Below, piece after piece: positions 1 to 5,069 of a stretch of DNA of 6,793 nt. The DNA lies in the NCBI GenBank assembly GCA_038147195.1, contig JAYQTB010000005.1, positions 1-6,793 on the forward strand, in the 5' to 3' direction. Within the stretch, counting starts at the first letter, position 1, and every line of letters starts with the position of its first letter. The notes below the pieces were generated by a model that was not told where the DNA came from, did not search any database, and was given only the letters and a program-made list of their open reading frames with translations. The position numbers and the translations under genes were made by a program. Origin of the DNA: Eutrophocola salsuginis (lineage in GTDB: Bacteria; Pseudomonadota; Gammaproteobacteria; Pseudomonadales; Pseudohongiellaceae).

Positions 1-1
1 G

Positions 2-55
2 GATGTCGCGCCCGAGGATGTGGACGAAGTGGAAGTAGCCACGGAAGAAAAGTGA
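2..55 (+). CDS. 3' end of a gene with an acidic C-terminal tail (partial)
   Basis: Only the last 17 codons and a TGA stop (53-55) of a plus-strand gene lie in the window. The frame reads DVAPEDVDEVEVATEEK, an acidic Glu/Asp/Val tail with no recognisable domain. The other two forward frames give Cys/Arg/Gly-rich or very short peptides, so this frame is the likeliest coding one. The gene converges on the antiporter gene, whose stop is about 60 bases away. The tail is too short to identify the product, and the call that a gene ends here is an inference from composition and layout. Confidence 0.45.
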   Translation, partial: DVAPEDVDEVEVATEEK

Positions 56-69
56 AATAAAGAAGCTGA

Positions 70-120
70 AAGCTAAAAGGAAAGATCCTGGTGCTCTTTT
101 CAACTTTCGGCTTTTAGCTT
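70..120. repeat. Imperfect inverted repeat between convergent genes; possible bidirectional terminator
   Basis: The left arm (70-84, AAGCTAAAAGGAAAG) pairs with the right arm (104-120, CTTTCGGCTTTTAGCTT), leaving a two-base GG bulge at 109-110 and a 19-base loop. The left arm is preceded by a related copy, AAGCTGAAAG (63-72), so the side is partly tandem. The element lies between two converging genes, and its right arm covers the antiporter's TAA stop at 114-116. On the minus strand the stem is followed by a moderately T-rich stretch (TCAGCTTCTTTATTTC), so it could end antiporter transcripts. There is no clean U-tract on the plus strand. A dispersed repeat that serves incidentally as a terminator is the best reading. 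Confidence 0.55.
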
Positions 121-1058
121 ATAACAAGCCATACCGTATACAGTATGTATCCGGCGAGCAGAGCCACGCCTTCCTTTCGGTCCACCTGCTTGCGGCTGAA
201 CATGAACAGCACCACCAGCACGGAAAACAGAGTCAGTGTGCCCATATCGACTAGATCGATAGCGCCGCCCTCTAGCGGTTCCGTGATCGCGGTTATCCCT
301 AGGATTCCTAAAATATTGAAAATATTACTGCCGACGATATTGCCGATGGCCATGTCGCCATAACCCTTGCGTGCCGCCACCAGGGTTGTCGCCAGTTCCG
401 GCAGGCTGGTGCCCACTGCCACCACGGTCAGCCCGATCACCGCCTGGCTGATGTCGAGAATCTCGGCAATGGTAACGACGCCGGTCACCATGACGTTGCC
501 ACCACCCACCAGCATGGCCAGGCCCGCTATAAACATCAGTAAATCCACCGCGACCGGCTTGGCCATCGATGCACCGGTAACTTCGACGTCTTCTTCGTAC
601 GGCTCCTGGTGTCCCTTGGAGTTCCGCAGCGTATAGCTGATGTAGGAGACCAGGCAGGCGACAAGGATCATGCCTTCCTTTCGGTCGACAAGATCGTCCA
701 GCATGAAAACGCACATGATGATCACCGCCACCAGCATGATCGGTGTATCGATGCGCAACATTTTGTGTTCCACTAGCATGGGACTGATGACAGCGGCCAG
801 TCCCAGGATAAGAGCGATATTGGCGATATTGGAGCCGACCACGTTACCGATGGAAATTTCAGTAGCGCCATCGAGTGCGGCGCTCACCGACACCGCGAGT
901 TCGGGTGCGCTGGTGGCAAAGGCGACAATGGTAAGGCCTATGCTGAGCGATGACATGCCGAATTTATGGGCGATGGCCACCGCGCCGCGAACAAGCATTT
1001 CCCCGCCAAAGAATAAAAGGGCGAGCCCCGTGCAGGTGAATAGGATTGCAGTCAGCAT
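114..1058 (-). CDS. CaCA-family calcium/sodium antiporter, YrbG-like
   Basis: This is a 314-residue inner-membrane cation antiporter of the Ca2+:cation antiporter family, predicted to exchange Ca2+ for Na+ (or another monovalent ion). Both signature alpha repeats are present. Alpha-1 (about residues 34-86) contains FATSAPEL at 47-54 and GNVVGSN at 71-77. Alpha-2 (about 206-254) contains VGTSLPEL at 215-222 and GNIVGSN at 239-245. The two Glu residues of the PE motifs and the Asn-rich GSN turns are the known ion-binding elements. The halves also share a DRKEG loop before a membrane segment (125-129 and 293-297), as expected of an internally duplicated, inverted-topology protein. A polar loop (about 145-168) separates the halves. 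The length matches the bacterial family (E. coli YrbG is about 325 residues). The ATG start places the first hydrophobic segment at residues 2-18. No strong Shine-Dalgarno precedes it. The gene appears to be single and is divergent from lemA. The transported ion is inferred from the family. Confidence 0.93.
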   Translation of the reverse strand: MLTAILFTCTGLALLFFGGEMLVRGAVAIAHKFGMSSLSIGLTIVAFATSAPELAVSVSAALDGATEISIGNVVGSNIANIALILGLAAVISPMLVEHKMLRIDTPIMLVAVIIMCVFMLDDLVDRKEGMILVACLVSYISYTLRNSKGHQEPYEEDVEVTGASMAKPVAVDLLMFIAGLAMLVGGGNVMVTGVVTIAEILDISQAVIGLTVVAVGTSLPELATTLVAARKGYGDMAIGNIVGSNIFNILGILGITAITEPLEGGAIDLVDMGTLTLFSVLVVLFMFSRKQVDRKEGVALLAGYILYTVWLVIS

Positions 1059-1241
1059 AATTCGTTTTTTAGTGTCTCGAATTACAGCAATACCGTGGCT
1101 TCCATTGCACTGGGTATCACTGTCGTTTCACGCTATCTTTAAATCAAAGTGAGTATGGGTATATCATCAGAACGCTTCAAGCATTATTGCCTTTCTTTTG
1201 CTGACCGAATCCTGCTACTGGAATAGAAAAGGATATAACCC
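1059..1241. other. Divergent intergenic region (antiporter / lemA)
   Basis: These 183 bases separate two divergently transcribed genes and must hold at least the lemA promoter. I find no convincing -35/-10 pair. The closest element is a TATCAT at 1162-1167, which lacks a good -35 at the correct distance. The only clear signal is the lemA Shine-Dalgarno AAGGA (1229-1233), 8 bases before the ATG. There is no strong palindrome and no good small ORF. Confidence 0.5.
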
Positions 1242-1838
1242 ATGGGAACATCCACCATTATCCTCCTGGTCATCATCGCGGTCGTCATTTTTTGGGTCGT
1301 CGGCATTTTTAACCGTCTGGTCACCCTGCGCAACCGTCTCCAGAATGCTTTTGCCCAGATCGAGGTCCAGCTGAAACGCCGCTACGACCTGATCCCCAAC
1401 CTGGTGGAAACCGCTAAGGCCTATATCACGCACGAACGGGAAACCCTGGAGGCGGTCATCGCCGCCCGTAACCAGGCCCTGAGCCGACTCGAAAAAGCCG
1501 CCGCGGCACCCGGCAGTCCTGCCGCCATGATGGATCTCGGCAAGGCCGAGGGGATGCTGGCAGGCGCATTGGGCCGGTTGAGCGTGGTGGTGGAGGCCTA
1601 TCCGGACCTCAAGGCCAACCAGAACATGATGCAGTTGTCCGAAGAACTGACCAGTACCGAGAACAAGGTCGCCTTCTCGCGCCAGGCCTTCAACGATGCC
1701 GTCACCGAGTACAACACCTACAAGCAGACCTTCCCGCCGGTAATTTTTGCCAGCGCCGTCGGCCACGCCGCCGATGCCAGCCTGCTAGAATTCGAGAACA
1801 GCGCGGAAATCCAGGCAGCACCGAAAGTCTCTTTCTAA
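1242..1838 (+). CDS. lemA: LemA family protein
   Basis: This is a 198-residue LemA protein, a membrane-anchored helical-bundle family of poorly defined function. An N-terminal membrane segment (about residues 5-23) is followed by the family core: RLQNAFAQIEVQLKRRYDLI and then PNLVETAKAYITHERETLEA. The second conserved block starts at YPDLKANQNMMQLSEELTST and includes the ENKVAFSRQAFNDAVTEYN stretch. The C-terminus ends in APKVSF, typical of LemA proteins paired with a protease. The N-terminal anchor probably leaves the bundle outside the cytoplasm, an inference from the family. The start is supported by AAGGA 8 bases upstream. The M48 protease gene begins 24 bases after the stop, so the two are almost certainly co-transcribed, a pairing seen in many bacteria and suggestive of a shared role in envelope quality control. 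The length is normal and nothing is missing. Confidence 0.95.
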   Translation: MGTSTIILLVIIAVVIFWVVGIFNRLVTLRNRLQNAFAQIEVQLKRRYDLIPNLVETAKAYITHERETLEAVIAARNQALSRLEKAAAAPGSPAAMMDLGKAEGMLAGALGRLSVVVEAYPDLKANQNMMQLSEELTSTENKVAFSRQAFNDAVTEYNTYKQTFPPVIFASAVGHAADASLLEFENSAEIQAAPKVSF

Positions 1839-1862
1839 TCCGGAGACCGCCGGACCACCCTA

Positions 1863-3743
1863 GTGAACTTCTTTACTCACCAGGACCAGGCCAGAAGCAA
1901 TACCCGCAAACTGGTGTTCCTGTTCCTGTGCGCGGTGGTGACGCTGATCGTCATTACCTCCTTCCTCGTCATCGCCGTGTTGCTCTACGCCAACACACAG
2001 GCGGAGATCGGGCTCAACACCGAATTCCTGACATCGACCATCTTCTTCCAGGTCAGCCTGGTGGTGATTGCCGTGGTCGGCATAGGCACGCTGGTGCGGC
2101 TGGGCCAATTGCGCGGCGGCGGCAAGGTCGTGGCCGAATCGCTGGGCGGACGCCTGCTCAACACCCACACGCGCGACCTTGATGAACGCAAGATTCTCAA
2201 CGTCGTGGAAGAGATGGCCATCGCTTCGGGTACGCCGGTGCCGCCGGTTTATCTCATGGAGGACGACGCCATCAATGCCTTCGCCGCCGGTTACAAGCCG
2301 CGCGACGCGGTTATCGGTGTAACCCGCGGTTGTATTCGCGAGCTCAGCCGCGATGAACTACAGGGCGTGATCGCCCATGAATTCAGCCACATCTTCAACG
2401 GCGATATGCGCCTGAACATTCGCCTGATCGGACTGCTGTACGGCATCATGGTGATCGGCCTGATCGGTTACCACATCCTGCACGGCACCCGTTACCGCAG
2501 TTCGGGGCGATCCGGCAAGAACGGTGCCGGTACCATACTCGCCCTGGGCGTCGGTCTCATAGTCGTCGGTTACGGCGGCATGTTCTTCGGCAACCTGATC
2601 AAGGCCGCGGTCAGCCGCCAGCGCGAATTCCTAGCCGATGCCTCGGCCGTGCAGTTCACGCGCAATCCTGACGGCATCGGCGGCGCCCTGAAAAAAATCG
2701 GCGGTTACAAGAAAGGCACAGTCATCAACAGCAGCGATGCAAACGAGATCAGCCACATGCTGTTCTGCAACGGTATCAAGGTGCACTTCACCGGTCTGTT
2801 CGCCACGCATCCGCCGCTCAATGAACGCATTCGCCGCATCGACCCGCGCTGGGACGACAAGCTCACCTATAGCAGCGCCTCGGCAATGGAGATGTCTAGT
2901 GAAGCCGGGGTTTCACATCTGGCCGGAAGCGGGGAATCCGCCCTCGACTCGGTCGGCAACCCCAGCGCCGCCCACCTGTCACAGGCGGTGGCAACGCTCG
3001 AGGGGTTTTCGCCGTTGCTGCTGAACGAGGTGCATTCACCCCAGGGCGCCTGTCTCACGATCTACTGCATGCTGGTGGCGCTGTCGAATGACGCTGTTGC
3101 CGAAAAGCAGCATGCCATGGTGCAGGATACGCTGGAAGAGGGCGATTACCTGGCCCTAGTGCAGGTGGGCAAGGCCGTTGCCGGTGTGCCGCGTGAAGAC
3201 TACCTGTCTCTGGTCGATCTCGCACTGCCCAGCCTGAAACAATTGTCGAAAGCGCAATACCAGTTATTCATGGCCACACTCGGCAAGCTGATCATGGCCG
3301 ACGACAATATTTCGCTGTTCGAATGGTGCCTGTTCAAGATCCTGCGCTACAACCTGAATGAGCGCCCCGATCGCCGGCAAAGGGCGTTGCCCATCAATGT
3401 TCTGGTAGATGAATGCGTGGTGCTGATGTCGGTGCTGGCGACTGCTGGCAGTACTGATGAGCGCTCGGCAAAGGAGGCCTTCAACCGGTCCCGCAACATC
3501 CTCGACCTGGGCCCTCTCAGTTACCAGCCACAGTTGGGTGTGAACACGGGCTTGCTGGAAAAGGCGCTGGATAAACTTAACCACCTGAGGCCGCTGCAAA
3601 AACCGCTGCTGCTAAAGGCCATGGTGTCATGCATCAATGCCGACGGCAGGGTGACGACGGCGGAAAGCGAACTGCTCAGGGCAGTGGGCAGCCTGCTGGA
3701 CTGCCCGATACCGCCGTTACTGCCAGGGCAGCGATTTATCTAG
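1863..3743 (+). CDS. M48 family membrane zinc metalloprotease with long C-terminal helical region
   Basis: This is a 626-residue integral-membrane peptidase of the M48 (HtpX/Ste24-like) family. Hydrophobic segments lie at about residues 17-43, 57-80, 184-204 and 222-247. The catalytic HEXXH is HEFSH at 172-176 (zinc ligands H172 and H176, catalytic E173). The third ligand is probably E255 in REFLAD, followed by D259. The family THPP motif is at 315-318. Residues about 340-626 form an extra region longer than in HtpX (about 290 residues); its end (KAMVSCINADGRVTTAESEL, about 585-604) resembles TerB-like helical domains, as in other proteases encoded next to lemA. The start is GTG at 1863, chosen because MNFFTHQDQARSNTRKLV is the usual N-terminus of this subfamily. 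The nearest purine-rich site, CGGAG (1841-1845), is 17 bases away, so initiation may rely on coupling to lemA. Predicted role: proteolysis of membrane proteins. The substrate is unknown. Confidence 0.95.
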   Translation: MNFFTHQDQARSNTRKLVFLFLCAVVTLIVITSFLVIAVLLYANTQAEIGLNTEFLTSTIFFQVSLVVIAVVGIGTLVRLGQLRGGGKVVAESLGGRLLNTHTRDLDERKILNVVEEMAIASGTPVPPVYLMEDDAINAFAAGYKPRDAVIGVTRGCIRELSRDELQGVIAHEFSHIFNGDMRLNIRLIGLLYGIMVIGLIGYHILHGTRYRSSGRSGKNGAGTILALGVGLIVVGYGGMFFGNLIKAAVSRQREFLADASAVQFTRNPDGIGGALKKIGGYKKGTVINSSDANEISHMLFCNGIKVHFTGLFATHPPLNERIRRIDPRWDDKLTYSSASAMEMSSEAGVSHLAGSGESALDSVGNPSAAHLSQAVATLEGFSPLLLNEVHSPQGACLTIYCMLVALSNDAVAEKQHAMVQDTLEEGDYLALVQVGKAVAGVPREDYLSLVDLALPSLKQLSKAQYQLFMATLGKLIMADDNISLFEWCLFKILRYNLNERPDRRQRALPINVLVDECVVLMSVLATAGSTDERSAKEAFNRSRNILDLGPLSYQPQLGVNTGLLEKALDKLNHLRPLQKPLLLKAMVSCINADGRVTTAESELLRAVGSLLDCPIPPLLPGQRFI

Positions 3744-3775
3744 GAGTTTTCTGAAAAATCCTGGTTTTAATCAAC

Positions 3776-3831
3776 CCTCTGCGCCTCCGCGCGAGATATA
3801 GGTCTCACGCAAAGGCGCGGAGGCGCAGAGG
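3776..3831. repeat. Palindromic intergenic element with 17-bp perfect stem
   Basis: The arms CCTCTGCGCCTCCGCGC (3776-3792) and GCGCGGAGGCGCAGAGG (3815-3831) are exact reverse complements around a 22-base loop. The loop can form a smaller stem, GAGA (3793-3796) with TCTC (3803-3806). The element begins 32 bases after the protease stop. Palindromes of this general CTCTGCGCCTC type are, as I recall, dispersed in many proteobacterial genomes, so it is probably one copy of a repeat family. No U-tract follows the stem on either strand (GAAAAAACATT on plus, TTGATTAAAACC on minus). It is therefore not a textbook intrinsic terminator, although so stable a hairpin could still end or protect transcripts from both sides. 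Confidence 0.8.
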
Positions 3832-3898
3832 AAAAAACATTGATGTGGACTAGTAGATGCATAGGTCCGACTCAATGGAATATGTAAATTTGCGCGAT

Positions 3899-4106
3899 TT
3901 AATCCAGCGCGTTGTAGTGCAGGTCCTCGAAGAACTCGATTCTTTCCGCTGACGGCATCATCTCCGTTTCCGCACCAGGCGTTGTAGCCGGCACCGCAAT
4001 TGAGGCTCACGAACCAGCCATCGTTTTGGTAGGGTCGGTAGTTCTACCGGGTGCCGAAAAAATCATTCCGTCTGAAAAGGCGGTTCCGGTCATAGCGGGT
4101 GTAAAA
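3899..4106 (-). pseudogene. Out-of-frame remainder of the small secreted protein gene
   Basis: Downstream of about 4106 the best coding frame is not that of the upstream ATG. From 4103 to about 3972 the shifted frame reads YTRYDRNRLFRRNDFFGTR, then TAG at 4046-4044, then NYRPYQNDGWFVSLNC and GAGYNAWC. There 32 of 43 sense codons end in G or C, against 15 of 33 in the original frame over 4108-4010. From 3970 the original frame again looks coding (ETEMMPSAERIEFFEDLHYN, then ALD and TAA at 3901-3899), with 18 of 23 codons G/C-ending. So the ancestral gene was probably about 126 codons, 4279 to 3899, now carrying two compensating frame changes and one nonsense codon. The frame pattern is directly visible; the ancestral length is inference. 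Confidence 0.6.
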
Positions 4107-4279
4107 CGGTTATTCCTGTTGTAACCCCTGTAATGGTTGTAACCGTTGCCGTTGAAGCAGTGGCTGTTATTGAAGAACCGGGAACCGTTCGAATGCCGGA
4201 TTGGGTCGGCTGAAGCACTGCTGGTGGCCAGCGCCATGACCAGTACCGGCAGCAGTATGGACAGGGTATTGGTTCGCAT
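4007..4279 (-). CDS. Small secreted Asn/Tyr/His-containing protein, probably frameshifted
   Basis: The open frame encodes 90 residues. Residues 1-24 form a clear Sec signal peptide: a basic start (MRTN), a hydrophobic core (LSILLPVLVMALAT) and an ASA cleavage site before D25. The mature start is rich in Asn, Tyr, His and Gly (for example FNGNGYNHYRGYNRNN at 42-57). No known domain is recognised. The start is supported by GGGAG 7 bases upstream. After about residue 58 the codon choice turns unlike the rest, and the frame ends in TGA at 4009-4007, so the last third of this 90-residue product is probably not the original sequence. It is the last gene of the minus-strand cluster, 86 bases after the membrane-protein gene. 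A periplasmic or secreted product is predicted. A metal-binding role suggested by the His residues and the ZnuD-like neighbour is speculation. Confidence 0.55.
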   Translation of the reverse strand: MRTNTLSILLPVLVMALATSSASADPIRHSNGSRFFNNSHCFNGNGYNHYRGYNRNNRFTPAMTGTAFSDGMIFSAPGRTTDPTKTMAGS

Positions 4280-4365
4280 GGCCTTTCTCCCATTCAGTAG
4301 TCAGTTACCCGGAGTGTAGGCGGGCATGCCTGAATCGTTGCTGAACAGGAAAATAGTGATCTAAA

Positions 4366-5060
4366 TCAGTTAGTTGGTGGAGGCTGTGCGATTCTCGCCA
4401 GCAGCCCGGCGGTGCCATCGAACCAGAGATTAAGCATTAGCGCCATGATCCACTCCAAGCCGTCCTCGTAGCGATCGTACTCGCCGCCCAGCAGGCCTTC
4501 GAGCAGGACGCTGACGATGCCGACACTAAGCAGACTCAGCAGCAGAGTCATCAGTTTCTGCTGGTGGATCACCAGCGGGTGATCACTGGTTTCGCGGGCA
4601 TACTGGCCTAGCAGGTGGGTGCACAACAATTGCGAGAGATAAGTGAAGGTGAAGGCAAGGTTCACCCCGGTGCGGCGCATCAGCCTGAATGTGTCGCCTT
4701 CCTCGCTCAGGGCCAGGGTATAGAGGGTGAGAAAAGCGCAGGCCAGGAACCCCAGTAGCAACATCGCCGGGATGCTGCGCTGCAGATGGACGACAGGCGA
4801 TTGCCTGAACCAATCATGCATGCCGCGCCAGAACAGCGCAGTCAGGGGCGCGGCCGGAATCATGCCGAGCTTGAACCAGAGTTTTTCCGGCATTTGCCGG
4901 CGGGTGCGCTGATCGACGTGCTCGCATCCCTGTAGGGAATGCACCAATCCACGTGGCCATGGCTGGCGGCGATCAGGTAGCTGGCATGGGTGGTGATAAA
5001 CGGCAGCAGTGCACACACCCAAACCAGTCGATGCAGTATTAATTCACGCAGGACTGTCAT
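4366..5060 (-). pseudogene. Multi-pass membrane protein gene interrupted by a frameshift
   Basis: Two overlapping frames together make one protein of about 231 residues. The first starts at ATG 5060 and gives MTVLRELILHRLVWVCALLP, a membrane segment, then GHVDWCIPYRDASTSISAPA, running out of sense at TGA 4862-4860. The second takes over near 4890-4903 with QMPEKLWFKLGMIPAAPLTA and continues to TGA at 4368-4366. One inserted or deleted base in the GC-rich stretch near 4893-4902 would join them. The join predicts about six membrane segments (around MTVLRE..LIAA, LGMIPAAPLTALFW, SIPAMLLLGFLACAFLTLY, NLAFTFTYLSQLLCTHLL, LMTLLLSLLSVGIVSVLL and EWIMALMLNLWF). The CIPY...SIS...PE...F pattern faintly recalls Frag1/DRAM/Sfk1-type proteins, a weak resemblance from memory. 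The start lies 9 bases after the TonB receptor stop, after a GGGGG, so the two genes are co-transcribed. Function unknown. A sequencing error instead of true inactivation cannot be excluded. Confidence 0.75.
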
Positions 5061-5069
5061 AGTCCCCCG

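Noticed and set aside
1215..1766. Minus-strand 183-residue ORF opposite lemA
   Set aside because: It is antisense to an unmistakable LemA gene, is Gly/Asp/His-rich with no domain, and has no homology-like features.
3776..3850. Canonical Rho-independent terminator after the protease
   Set aside because: The stem is strong, but neither strand has a U-run immediately after it, so it is recorded as a repeat element instead.
3771..4010. Minus-strand ORF of 79 residues starting at MSLNCGAGYN
   Set aside because: It starts inside the damaged secreted-protein gene and runs through the palindromic repeat (giving CASAPLRETYISRGGAEG). Past 3971 its codons are mostly A/T-ending while the other frame is coding-like. 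It is not a real gene.
4280..4365. Terminator or regulatory palindrome between the membrane-protein and small-protein genes
   Set aside because: Only an 8-base GGCATGCC palindrome and the Shine-Dalgarno GGGAG are visible. There is no stem-loop with a U-tract.
4890..4905. Programmed -1 frameshift joining the two halves of the membrane gene
   Set aside because: There is no X-XXY-YYZ slippery heptamer and no evident downstream pseudoknot. A simple indel is more likely.
4366..5022. Start of the membrane protein at 5022 (MGVCTAAVYHH)
   Set aside because: The first 40 or so residues are Pro/Arg/His/Cys-rich and overlap a clearly better frame that begins at 5060 just after the receptor stop.
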